Shown one piece after another: positions 1 through 6,534 of a stretch of DNA of 64,000 nucleotides. The stretch covers positions 126,575,260 through 126,639,259 of the forward strand of contig OX375879.1 in assembly GCA_947359465.1 (NCBI GenBank), in the 5' to 3' direction. Numbering within the stretch: position 1 is the first letter of the stretch; the number at the start of each line of letters is the position of its first letter. This DNA is from Metellina segmentata. Taxonomy: Eukaryota > Arthropoda > Arachnida > Araneae > Tetragnathidae. Below the pieces are notes generated by a model. The model saw nothing but the letters and a program-made list of their open reading frames with translations, had not been told where the DNA came from and ran no database searches. The position numbers were made by a program, and so were the translations under genes.

Positions 1-957
1 CATGTAGCACCTTTTCAAAAATACAAGGGCAATAATGATTTATCACATAATAGTGCGAAGCTTCAAATTGAATAAGTTATTTTAGAAAGTAAACTTAGAG
101 CAGCTTTTGCCCCTCTAAATCTGCAACTGTATATAGCATGTACTAGCACAGTAGTCAAATAATGAGGGTTAACAAGGATTAATATATAAGAGCCAATGGT
201 TTCTACAAGATGAATGTACCTACCATATGGTTGGTGTGAATTCTTCAGTGATCGTAAAAATAATCTAAAAATGTTACTCCCTTGAGGATTTCGAATTGTT
301 TTTAAATCCCACTGAACACCCAGGTCAAATAGAACTGGTTACCCCCAGAGTTATGAAGAAGTGTTTTCCAAATTTGGAGTTGACTGGGGTCAAAACGTGT
401 AGATCTGTACAGAGGACAGACAGACGTCAACTCTGCTGTATCCCCTTGAGGCATTATGCGACAAATTTATCTTCAAACATATTTTGCTTCTTATCTGAAA
501 TTGAAATATTTATAGTTAAATGGTAGTATATGGCAGAGATAAAATAAAAAAAAGCTATACGCTTTTGATTTGAGGAATTCAGATTTAAAAAAAATTTAGT
601 CACCTGCTAGCACGGTGTTAAAGAATTTTAAAGACAGGTATGTAACGAACCAGCCTTTGGTTTAAACACTATTTAAAAGTAATTTGTATAAGTTTTTAGT
701 ATAAGACTGGTAAAAATTTTAACACTTTTAGGGTGGTGGAACTTCTTATTATCTTCAGTATTCTAAAGTATAAATGTGCCAAATTTGGTGTGAATTAGTC
801 AAACGGAGTAGATTTGTATGGAAAATATACACAAACACATCCTTTATTTTTTTTATAAGTGGATTACAATCCCTTTTTCTTGCGTTTTGTGTTCAAACGG
901 TACTACGAGTTAAGAAACAAAACAATTATTTAATCAGACCAAATTCTTCATTTTCAG
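1..957. other. AT-rich non-coding stretch with a diverged internal repeat
   Basis: I see no convincing gene here. Short open frames exist but none resembles a known protein, and none shows a start context or exon structure I can support. Two diverged copies of one segment sit at about 368-415 and 779-826, 411 bp apart. Both begin CCAAATTTGG and continue with a related pattern of 'gtcaaa..g.gtagat.tgta'. This looks like the remnant of a dispersed invertebrate repeat, but I cannot name the family. The right end (about 938-957) is a good splice acceptor, a pyrimidine-rich run ending TTTTCAG, that leads into the forkhead exon described next. Confidence 0.4.
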
Positions 958-1272
958 AAATCGCGAGTTTTATAAGAACGCTGATGTCCGTCCTCCCTTA
1001 ACTTATACCTCACTATTAGACAGGTAAGTGTTTAATATTGAAAAAACACCTTACATGCTTTCTTGGGGGTATGAATATGTTTTGCATCCACTTAATTATT
1101 GAATGTTTTCTTTCTATTTCTTGAAAAATTGCGAGAAAATAATCAGGTTTTTTTTTCTTTGATTTCAGGCCATTATTGGGAATTGCCGGAAAGGCAGCTA
1201 AGAAGAAATTAAATATATAATTGATTCCAAAACACGTTCTGTTACTTTAGAAAGAACGCCGCAACTTGGAAG
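958..1272 (+). pseudogene. FoxP-type forkhead pseudogene fragment, two exons with retained intron
   Basis: Exon A (958-1023) follows a TTTTCAG acceptor and ends at a GTAAGT donor. In frame from 959 it encodes EFYKNADVRPP followed by LTYTSL, the start of the FoxP-subfamily forkhead DNA-binding domain. One base is missing just before the expected Arg-Gln at the exon end. The intron is 1024-1168 (145 bp) and ends GATTTCAG. Exon B (1169-1272) starts with Ala-Ile-Ile. It carries two extra bases, then from 1186 reads PERQL, later IYN, then YFRKNAATWK, ending at AAG before a GTAAAG donor-like site. Two codons where FoxP has Glu and Trp are stops (TAA 1210-1212, TGA 1222-1224). The FoxP match is by memory of the family, in which these exon boundaries are conserved. 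The intron shows this is not a processed copy. No zinc finger, leucine zipper or later forkhead exon is visible nearby. The two frameshifts and two stops make it a pseudogene. Confidence 0.82.
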
Positions 1273-1495
1273 GTAAAGCACATTCCACAAGCCAACAAAT
1301 AGTTTTATAAACAGCACTGGAGTTGTTTTTTAAACCAAAAACCGGAAACATTTTGCGTGAATGAAACAAGAATTCGTTAATGAAAAAATTACAAATTTTT
1401 ATGTCTAGAGTTTCATGACGACAGTTAATTTGACAATTCATACACCCGAGAGAGATTTCGACAATTTATATGATATGTAAACCTAATATGAGGAT
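1273..1495. other. Non-coding, probable intron remnant of the FoxP fragment
   Basis: This AT-rich sequence lies between the FoxP exon B donor-like site and the first SINE copy. I looked for the next forkhead exon (the one beginning Asn-Ala-Val-Arg-His-Asn) on the + strand and did not find it. No RNA gene or repeat is evident. Confidence 0.3.
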
Positions 1496-1785
1496 AATTA
1501 ATGTCTCACTTCAGCAACGCACTATTGACGATGTTCCAGGATCAATCCCGAAGAGAAAAATGCTAGGACAACGCTTCGTCCTTTTGAACCACGGTCAGAA
1601 GACGAGAACAACACCTAAGCTGGTACCTCACTCTCCAAACTTCTACACTATACCAATGTGAGGACATCTGAGGCCACAGATTTAACGTGTACCAGCCCCT
1701 ACACTCACTAGTCTTTAGTTGGATAGAGATTTGAACTCCCAGCCCTCGGGTTGTTAATCCGCTTGGATCCAATCTGACCTGATGT
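1496..1785 (-). repeat. tRNA-derived SINE, diverged copy 1
   Basis: This is a diverged copy of the element at 2430-2759. The two share an exact 17-mer (1583-1599 equals 2538-2554) and the same order of short blocks, including 'caacacct.agctgg' and 'cactctccaaacttc'. On the - strand a box-B-like motif GTTCAAATC lies at 1728-1736, at the tRNA-like head end. I did not find convincing target-site duplications, so the ends are approximate. It is older than copy 3. Confidence 0.6.
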
Positions 1786-1849
1786 TCTTAAGTCAATAGA
1801 AGGGACGCCAACCCTAGGGACCCTTTGCCTCACCAATATCTTTATGGAT

Positions 1850-2100
1850 GGGTAGGTGGGTAGTTAATTAACGTCGCTCTGAAGCAACTCAACGACCTAT
1901 TGGCGACGGTCCGGCCGTTATCTCGAAGGAAAAGTCCAAGGATAACGCCTTGCAATGATGACCCCACTCTCTAAACTTCCATACCAAGCCAGGACATTTC
2001 AGCCACTATAGATTTAACGTGTAGATGACGGTTTTAGACTGGACCAAGTTTCGAATTCGCAGCTCAAAGGTTGCTAATCCGTTGCTTTTCCAACTGGGCT
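1850..2100 (-). repeat. tRNA-derived SINE, diverged copy 2
   Basis: A third, more decayed relative of the same SINE. It starts with a short simple-repeat tail (ATGGGTAGGTGGGTAG) and then GTTAATTAACGTCG, matching GTTAACGTCG in the 2430-2759 copy. Shared blocks include ctattg.cgacggtccgg and the ccactctc.aaacttcc.. core. The box B region (2048-2056) is degenerate. Boundaries are approximate. Confidence 0.5.
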
Positions 2101-2415
2101 CCCTTTTATGGATGGGACCGGCCTCACCAAATTAATTATGAAATAAATGAGTATTGCAAATATACGGGTAATATGAATAACCAAACATAGAGATGACTTT
2201 ACTCAATAGGTCGTAAAGCCATTGTATCCACCGACAGTGGTACATATTTAAGAGGCCCAATCCCAATATTTCTATAGTTTATGCAGAAAGGCTTGTAAGA
2301 TTCTAAATTTGAAAAAAAAATTCGCCGTTTTTAATTGTTTAGATTTGGGAAGGAAAAGTTTTCTGAAGTTTGAATAATAAAAATTAATTGCGTACTGAAA
2401 AAAAATTAATTATTG
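2101..2415. other. Non-coding AT-rich interval
   Basis: I see no gene, RNA or clear repeat family here. The stretch has several A-rich runs, for example around 2309-2322 and 2398-2406. A short 'cctcaccaa' block near 2125 resembles one at about 1828, which suggests some further ancient repeat content. Confidence 0.3.
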
Positions 2416-2429
2416 TGTAGGTTGACTGA
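2416..2429. repeat. Target-site duplication, left copy
   Basis: The 14-mer TGTAGGTTGACTGA here is repeated exactly at 2760-2773, immediately either side of the SINE. A perfect 14-bp direct repeat is typical of LINE-mobilised SINE insertion and sets the SINE limits. Confidence 0.85.
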
Positions 2430-2759
2430 TGGTAATGGTAATTTTAGTTAACGTCGTACTAGTGCAACACAACGGGCTATTGACGACGGTCCGGAATCAG
2501 TCCCTTAAAGGAAAGATTCGAGGACAACACCTCGTAATTTTGAACCACGGTCAGATGACGAAGCAACACCTGAGCTGGCACCCCACTCTCCAAACTTCCA
2601 CGCCAACCCAACGTGAGGACTTTCGGCCACGACAGATTTAAGGTGCACCAGTCGCCTCTACACCATACGTTTACAAACATCCATGCCCGGACCCGGATTC
2701 GAACCAGGAACCTTCCGATCTAGAGGCTAACACCTTAACCACTATACCTGTTGGTCGGC
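2430..2759 (-). mobile_element. tRNA-derived SINE with intact target-site duplication
   Basis: A 330-bp element lies between two exact copies of a 14-bp target site. Reading the - strand, the head has a box A (AGGTATAGTGG, 2739-2749, 10 of 11 consensus positions) and a perfect box B (GGTTCGAATCC, 2695-2705), 33 bp apart, which is tRNA spacing. A tRNA-unrelated body follows. The 3' end is a short tandem tail of ATTACC units (2430-2443), as in SINEs moved by a LINE that recognises simple-repeat tails. The tRNA of origin is unclear because the anticodon arm is poorly paired. It is the youngest of the three related copies at 1.5-2.8 kb. Confidence 0.85.
2695..2749 (-). promoter_or_regulatory. Pol III type-2 internal promoter of the SINE
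   Basis: Box A lies at 2739-2749 and box B at 2695-2705 on the - strand, with 33 bp between them. Box B matches GGTTCGANNCC exactly. Confidence 0.75.
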
Positions 2760-2773
2760 TGTAGGTTGACTGA
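2760..2773. repeat. Target-site duplication, right copy
   Basis: Exact second copy of TGTAGGTTGACTGA (first at 2416-2429), flanking the head end of the SINE. Confidence 0.85.
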
Positions 2774-2887
2774 ATTGTATGCTTTTTAGAGTAATCGGAT
2801 AAGCTAATTTAGTCCGATAACGATCTGGCGTGTTGTTCGGAAAATAGTTCATGCTAGCATTTGAAGGTAAAATGACATGGAAATCAT
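2774..2887. other. Short gap between SINE and integrase gene; possible end of the viral element
   Basis: No gene is present. A small inverted repeat (ATCGGA at 2794-2799 and TCCGAT at 2813-2818) could form a weak hairpin downstream of the integrase stop codon. If the virus-like element has a terminal inverted repeat on this side it should lie here or further left. The partner end is not in the window, so it cannot be identified. Confidence 0.3.
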
Positions 2888-3937
2888 CTATGTTCTGATC
2901 CATTCTGCTTTAATCCACGAGTTGAAGGAATCGTTGAATCCTAGCCACTTAACCAAAAGTTGACGAGATGGTCCTTTACCTTTAGTACGAATAATTTTTT
3001 CAATTGCCCAATAACCATCCGGAGTTTTTTCTATCTTTTGTAACTCCTCAGCATAAAAACGACCATCAATCTCTTTTCCATTCAAATCCTGTAGAACATA
3101 AGTATGTGGACTTGTGGGATATCTTTTATAGATTTTAAAACTTTCTTCGCTCCATCCTGGTATATATCCCTTTCTAAACGTTCTGAGAGCTTTTGATATT
3201 CTCACCACATCGCCCACTGCATAACGAAATTTTGTTAAAGAACTGAACTCGTACAATCGTTTATATATGATCGGTTCATCATTAGTGGTTACTTCAGCCG
3301 GCTTGAAACCATGGCTGCTGTGCACGGAATGATTATATGAATATACTAGCGATTGTAAAATATCATAATACCTATAGGAGTTACGATGAGTGAAAACTCG
3401 ATACATGCGTGCACGTAGCGTTCGATGCATGCGTTCTAAAATAGCACATTTGGTCTCACTTTTAGTGGAATAATGATGAATACCATATTTCTTGAACAGA
3501 TCTTGAACCTTTTTATTATAGAACTCGCTTCCTTTGTCGGTTTGTAAATTCGAAGGTTTCATTTTTTGGAAAACATTTCGAAACGCCTTTACCATTGTAC
3601 TTGCTTTCTTATTTTTAATAGGAATGGCCCTAAAGAATCGCGACATCACATCGATAATGGTAAGAATATATCGATATCCTTTATTATATCGGGATAGTTT
3701 CTGCACATCTATCAAGTCGCTTTGCCATAACTCATTCACGCCATAGGATATTGTTTTCCGCCTTTGAAATTTGTAACGCACTGGTTTGTGTAAAGTATAG
3801 ACGTCTTGTTGTGAGAGCCATTTCCGAACGTCATGCCTATTAATACCACTTGCCCTTGACAACCGATTGACTCCTCCAAACGAGCCAGGTTCTTTGGGAT
3901 TAAAGTAAAGTCTTCTCATTCGTTCCATGTCTCCCAT
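2888..3937 (-). CDS. Integrase (retroviral-type, DD34E) with C-terminal chromodomain
   Basis: A 349-residue protein, probably full length for the integrases of Maverick/adintovirus-like elements. It joins element DNA ends to the host chromosome in the nucleus. An N-terminal helical region (about 10-55, with LYFNPKEPGSF and KWLSQQDVY) precedes the RNase-H-fold core. The catalytic triad is visible: Asp74 in WQSDLID, Asp134 in QTDKGSEF and Glu169 in AILERMHRTL, with 34 residues between the last two. The conserved YNHSVH (201-206) follows. Residues about 309-347 match a chromodomain, including LLVKWLGF and SFNSWIKAEW, which may direct integration to methylated-histone chromatin. The start ATG lies 22 bp inside the end of the upstream gene, so the two overlap. 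No zinc-binding HHCC set is evident. The frame is intact. Function rests on motif recognition. Confidence 0.9.
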   Translation of the reverse strand: MGDMERMRRLYFNPKEPGSFGGVNRLSRASGINRHDVRKWLSQQDVYTLHKPVRYKFQRRKTISYGVNELWQSDLIDVQKLSRYNKGYRYILTIIDVMSRFFRAIPIKNKKASTMVKAFRNVFQKMKPSNLQTDKGSEFYNKKVQDLFKKYGIHHYSTKSETKCAILERMHRTLRARMYRVFTHRNSYRYYDILQSLVYSYNHSVHSSHGFKPAEVTTNDEPIIYKRLYEFSSLTKFRYAVGDVVRISKALRTFRKGYIPGWSEESFKIYKRYPTSPHTYVLQDLNGKEIDGRFYAEELQKIEKTPDGYWAIEKIIRTKGKGPSRQLLVKWLGFNDSFNSWIKAEWIRT

Positions 3938-4578
3938 TTCGGGTGTTTAGTCTCGACAGAAGAGAGTGAACCTGTTCTCTTCATCAATGGATTCATCTCT
4001 GAAACAGTTAACTGCTCTCGAAGTCTTTTATTGCCAATCCATTGATGTGGGATGTTAGTTTCGTAAATGCCTTTAAAAAATTTATCAAAACCTCTCGGAG
4101 GAGGTTCGATTTTCTGAGTGTCTCTCATCAGATAATTAAAAAGATCTATTGCATTGCTTCGATATTCTGGCTTCCCATTCACTTCCAATTCGTTGTTTTC
4201 ATTAAATGTATAGTTTGAACTCTTCAATTTTTCCAAGATTGGTGATACATATTTCTTTAGCGATTTCGGAACGGCATATCCTAGGTATTTAACCAGCATA
4301 GTAGGAATAGAAACATCTTCAGAGGGTTTTGTTTCGGATAATTGTATACTCTCCAACAATTCAGGAGGAATTTCAAACGGTTTCTGAGGCGCTGGAGGTT
4401 GCATCGCTCTCTGGTATTTGGGTATTAACTGAGAGAGAAGCTTAGCTCTCATATCGTCGGGCATTTCATTCTGTTGTAACAAACTAAGAATATTGTCTTC
4501 CATTCGAATTTCGGGTTTATTTAGCTGATAATATTCAGATACCAGTTCTGGTGGTACTAATGCCATTTTCTTTGACAT
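3916..4578 (-). CDS. Conserved virus-like element protein of unknown function
   Basis: I chose the ATG at 4576-4578, giving 220 residues. The frame stays open to a TTG two codons further upstream, which is an unlikely start in an animal. It starts 2 bp after the stop of the 112-residue gene and its end overlaps the integrase start by 22 bp. The sequence is hydrophilic. A proline-rich linker sits at about 60-72 (PPAPQKPFEIPP). A C-terminal segment runs from about 130 to 188, with YRSNAIDLFNYLMRD, then PPPRGFDKFF, then a NIPHQWIGN motif. Proteins with this 'SN..DL...L.R' and 'N.P...IGN..R' pattern recur beside integrases of Maverick/adinto-like elements as far as I recall, but I know no established function. 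The low-complexity N-terminus and genome position would suit a minor virion or DNA-packaging accessory role, which is inference. Confidence 0.75.
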   Translation of the reverse strand: MSKKMALVPPELVSEYYQLNKPEIRMEDNILSLLQQNEMPDDMRAKLLSQLIPKYQRAMQPPAPQKPFEIPPELLESIQLSETKPSEDVSIPTMLVKYLGYAVPKSLKKYVSPILEKLKSSNYTFNENNELEVNGKPEYRSNAIDLFNYLMRDTQKIEPPPRGFDKFFKGIYETNIPHQWIGNKRLREQLTVSEMNPLMKRTGSLSSVETKHPKWETWNE

Positions 4579-4580
4579 TT

Positions 4581-4919
4581 TCAAATGCGTTTGCTAATAG
4601 CTTTACCCGCAATTCCTCCCAACAGACTCAACACAGCAGGTAAAATCAGAGGCAAAAATCCACCTGTTTGTTTCGTGAACAATTTGCGTTTTCTTGTAAT
4701 TGGTATTTTTCTATCTGCCATCTGGCGAATCACTCTCTTGTAATAGCCAAGTTTTTTCACTTTAGCATTGGGTATATTTCCCGATAACAAATTCTGACAA
4801 ATTTCACACAATGATTGAATTTGTTCATTTGACGCCGTTCTTAAAATGGCCTTTCGCTGTTGGGGACTCGCATTGGAGAGTAAGTGTAGTAAATGCACAT
4901 GGCGTCTCACTCTATTCAT
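4581..4919 (-). CDS. Small basic protein with pX-like glycine/hydrophobic C-terminus
   Basis: 112 residues with an ATG start at 4917-4919 that overlaps the end of the ATPase gene by 8 bp. An N-terminal helical part (about 5-50) includes RRHVHLLHLL and two cysteines at 38 and 41. A strongly basic middle part (about 53-84) has RKRKLFTKQ. A hydrophobic tail follows, from about 86 (GGFLPLILPAVLSLLGG), ending Lys-Arg-Ile. A basic stretch followed by a GGFLP-type hydrophobic tail resembles the C-terminus of adenovirus core protein X, and adintovirus descriptions list such a protein. The expected role is DNA condensation or membrane interaction in the virion. The similarity is short and partly compositional, so the assignment is tentative. 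The gene itself is well supported by packing and intact frame. Confidence 0.72.
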   Translation of the reverse strand: MNRVRRHVHLLHLLSNASPQQRKAILRTASNEQIQSLCEICQNLLSGNIPNAKVKKLGYYKRVIRQMADRKIPITRKRKLFTKQTGGFLPLILPAVLSLLGGIAGKAISKRI

Positions 4920-5529
4920 TTTTCAATGGTAAAAAGACCCAATTAATAAGCCCACGATCTGGAAATATAGATTGTCGGAGGCGTTGCTCCTCTGGACTTC
5001 TCGGGTGAACATCAACAAGCAAATAGCTGAAAGGTTCTGTGGTTGCTTTTTTATAGGCATCCATGAAATAGTTCCCTTTCCCAGGAAATGCTTGTCTAGA
5101 GAAACAAGCAGCTTGAGATAAATCTCGGCTATTGCGAAACATAATCAAATAGTGTGTATTTAAGCTGATATCACGCATAACTCTCACACGAGGAAATAGA
5201 TTTTGTGTGATTAAAATCACGCTATAACCCCCATGGTGTGAACCAACTGTAAACATAGACGAAATAGCATTTGTTAGATCATTCATCATGTCATCGATTA
5301 CGATCAAATTGTATGTCTTTTCCTTCGATGGTAAACCGCAAACAAACGTTATGTTTTTCTCTTCGGCAAACCAAGGTTGCCATGTTGAGTAACACCACAA
5401 AATTTTGTTCATATTGCATTCATAAGCTTGTTCAGCAATCATTTTTCGCACGAGCTGTGTTTTACCGCTCTGCGATGGCCCCGTCACCATGCAAGTCGAA
5501 GGATGTCTCAATTTCAACATACTTGACAT
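4912..5529 (-). CDS. P-loop NTPase, packaging-type (A32/FtsK-HerA-like) ATPase
   Basis: 205 residues, ATG at 5527-5529. Walker A is GPSQSGKT (17-24) and Walker B is LIVIDD (75-80). A polar strand end ILITQN (105-110) fits the sensor position seen in viral packaging ATPases, and an arginine motif FRNSRD lies at 131-136. Size and motif order agree with the genome-packaging ATPases of Maverick/Polinton-adintovirus elements and the wider A32 group, which pump DNA into the capsid using ATP. Its stop overlaps the start of the next gene by 8 bp, so all downstream genes probably share transcripts. The frame is intact with no missing key residue. A host AAA or kinase ATPase is unlikely, given the neighbours. 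Confidence 0.85.
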   Translation of the reverse strand: MSSMLKLRHPSTCMVTGPSQSGKTQLVRKMIAEQAYECNMNKILWCYSTWQPWFAEEKNITFVCGLPSKEKTYNLIVIDDMMNDLTNAISSMFTVGSHHGGYSVILITQNLFPRVRVMRDISLNTHYLIMFRNSRDLSQAACFSRQAFPGKGNYFMDAYKKATTEPFSYLLVDVHPRSPEEQRLRQSIFPDRGLINWVFLPLKNE

Positions 5530-5578
5530 AACTGATAAAACTCGGATTCTATTAGTTGTACTCCTACGACGTTTGCTT

Positions 5579-5809
5579 TTAAACCAAAAGATTCGTCTTT
5601 AAAAAATAGCGTATATCATACACCCGTGAATCTCCTTTCCAACAAATGTGAAAAAACAAATTTTTTCTATCACCTAGCTGTTTAGAATAATAACACGTTG
5701 AATTCGAAATGTCCACCACGTTACTGTCCTCTCCCAGACTTAGTGTAAATATTACCACTCCGATTAATACGATTCCTAACAGCAGCATGAACACTCTTTT
5801 GTAATCCAT
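5579..5809 (-). CDS. Small single-pass membrane protein, function unknown
   Basis: 76 residues, ATG at 5807-5809. A short charged start (MDYKR) is followed by a hydrophobic helix at about 6-25 (VFMLLLGIVLIGVVIFTLSL), then a roughly 50-residue outer part. That part holds two cysteines (39 and 56) and an N-glycosylation sequon Asn-Ser-Thr at 36-38. This reads as a signal-anchor or signal-peptide protein with a possible disulfide. It is on the same strand as the ATPase, 49 bp upstream of it. I recognise no family. It could be a small accessory protein of the viral element, or a chance frame, though the compact hydrophobic-then-cysteine layout favours a real gene. Confidence 0.5.
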   Translation of the reverse strand: MDYKRVFMLLLGIVLIGVVIFTLSLGEDSNVVDISNSTCYYSKQLGDRKNLFFHICWKGDSRVYDIRYFLKTNLLV

Positions 5810-5833
5810 ATCGAATTCTGGAGAGGTCTCAAG

Positions 5834-5864
<31 letters not shown>
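5834..5864. repeat. CT/TA microsatellite, possible promoter region
   Basis: About seven CT units (5834-5847) run directly into about nine TA units (5846-5864). Read on the - strand this is a (TA)n tract followed by (GA)n, 25 to 55 bp before the ATG of the small membrane protein. TATA-like DNA at that distance could act as a core promoter for the viral gene block, but simple repeats are common and this is only suggestive. Confidence 0.6.
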
Positions 5865-6010
5865 CCCCAAACCCTCTTACAATCAAACAACTGCCCCAAT
5901 GTATTCGCAAGCGGACTTCGGATCGCATATTAAAATTTTATCTTCGTATATGAGACGAAACGCCTAATCGCAATAACACCAGAAACAATTTCTCTTCATG
6001 ACATCAAAAT

Positions 6011-6229
6011 TCATTTTTCGTGCTCGATGCGACCTTGAGCGTCTGGGCAGGCAAACGGATAAGGCGGCGGCTTATTGTGTTTTAACCGCTTCAAGGTGGA
6101 AAGACGTTTTTTCTCCTCTTGAAAAAAACTTGTTTGCCTGGTATTAACTTTCTTCGAAAAGAGGAGGAGTGAATTCATTCGCGCCGGCTTGGCCCTAGGA
6201 GATGGTCTGCGCTCTTTTGAGTCGTGCAT
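6011..6229 (-). CDS. Possible small basic protein with PPxY motif
   Basis: 72 residues from the ATG at 6227-6229. The frame opens slightly earlier at a TTG, which I reject. It is rich in Lys and Arg, and a PPPY motif at residues 54-57 is followed by Pro-Phe. PPxY motifs bind WW-domain ubiquitin ligases of the Nedd4 type and occur in some virion proteins of non-enveloped and enveloped viruses. The frame is on the same strand as the viral block but 200 bp upstream of the membrane protein and close to the satellite side. No family is recognised. It may be a truncated or chance frame. Confidence 0.3.
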   Translation of the reverse strand: MHDSKERRPSPRAKPARMNSLLLFSKKVNTRQTSFFQEEKKRLSTLKRLKHNKPPPYPFACPDAQGRIEHEK

Positions 6230-6365
6230 TCCCAAATCGCGTGCAAGGGGAGGGGGTTAAACACATGTACAACATTTTCATATACTTTCGCCATATCTCA
6301 TTCTCTTTCAGATCACATGTCTTGTGAGAGTATGTACACCACACAATCAGCTCGCTCTGCTATAC

Positions 6366-6508
6366 AGCTATCAATCCGCCACTTGTAAACACAACCGCTT
6401 AGCGGCTGTGCTTCACAGCCGGTTAGTGGCTATCAAACACAACCACTTACTGGTTTTGCCCTATCACCAGATACTGGCTATCAAACACAGCCACTTAGTG
6501 GTTTTGCC
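6366..6508. repeat. Degenerate minisatellite of about 48 bp, three copies
   Basis: Two clear copies of a 33-bp core start at 6428 and 6476 (48 bp apart), each beginning GGCTATCAAACACA. A third, more diverged copy lies at about 6378-6427. The shared word ACACAACCACTTA also occurs in the satellite monomer, which suggests that the two repeats are related or that the array nucleated here. Confidence 0.65.
6395..6420. other. Paired hairpin-forming palindromes
   Basis: CCGCT-T-AGCGG (6395-6405) is directly followed, overlapping by two bases, by GGCTGTG-CTT-CACAGCC (6404-6420), a perfect 7-bp stem with a 3-base loop. A related palindrome CCACT-T-AGTGG lies at 6491-6501. Such cruciform-prone DNA often marks breakpoints. 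Confidence 0.6.
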
Positions 6509-6534
6509 GTAGTTGTCAACATGTATATACTACT

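Larger units (their letters stand above)
2774..6362 (-). mobile_element. Partial Maverick/Polinton-adintovirus-like element
   Basis: A block of closely spaced - strand genes encodes a retroviral-type integrase with chromodomain, a P-loop packaging-type ATPase, a pX-like small basic protein and a conserved protein of unknown function, plus one or two small proteins. This combination is typical of Maverick/Polinton elements and the related adintoviruses in animal genomes. Protein-primed DNA polymerase B, adenovirus-type protease and both capsid genes are absent. The right side meets a minisatellite and then the tRNA-like satellite, so only one arm is present. The frames have no internal stops, so the copy is young or recently active. 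Outer limits are approximate and no terminal inverted repeats could be confirmed. Confidence 0.8.
6230..6534. other. Junction region between viral genes and the satellite
   Basis: No gene can be supported. A G-rich patch (about 6246-6257) is followed by a unique stretch. From about 6366 a degenerate minisatellite with hairpins leads into the satellite, whose first recognisable bases are at 6535. Confidence 0.5.

Noticed and set aside
774..1001. 75-codon + strand open frame
   Set aside because: It runs through the splice acceptor and reads the FoxP exon in the wrong frame; no similarity to anything I recognise.
958..1272. Working FoxP gene
   Set aside because: Two frameshifts and two in-frame stops in about 170 coding bases, and no other FoxP exons nearby.
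1563..2680. Short open frames on both strands in the SINE region
   Set aside because: They lie in tRNA-derived SINE copies, which are non-coding.
2774..2887. Terminal inverted repeat of the viral element
   Set aside because: Expected near here, but without the other end of the element no pairing can be shown; only a 6-bp hairpin is visible.
3534..3746. + strand open frame inside the integrase gene
   Set aside because: Antisense shadow of the integrase catalytic core.
4579..4584. TTG start for the 222-codon reading of the conserved unknown protein
   Set aside because: Animal genes rarely start at TTG, and an ATG lies two codons downstream.
4811..5008. + strand open frame opposite the pX-like and ATPase genes
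   Set aside because: Antisense shadow with no recognisable features.
5271..5531. + strand open frame opposite the ATPase gene
   Set aside because: Antisense shadow of the P-loop ATPase gene; the - strand frame has Walker A and B.
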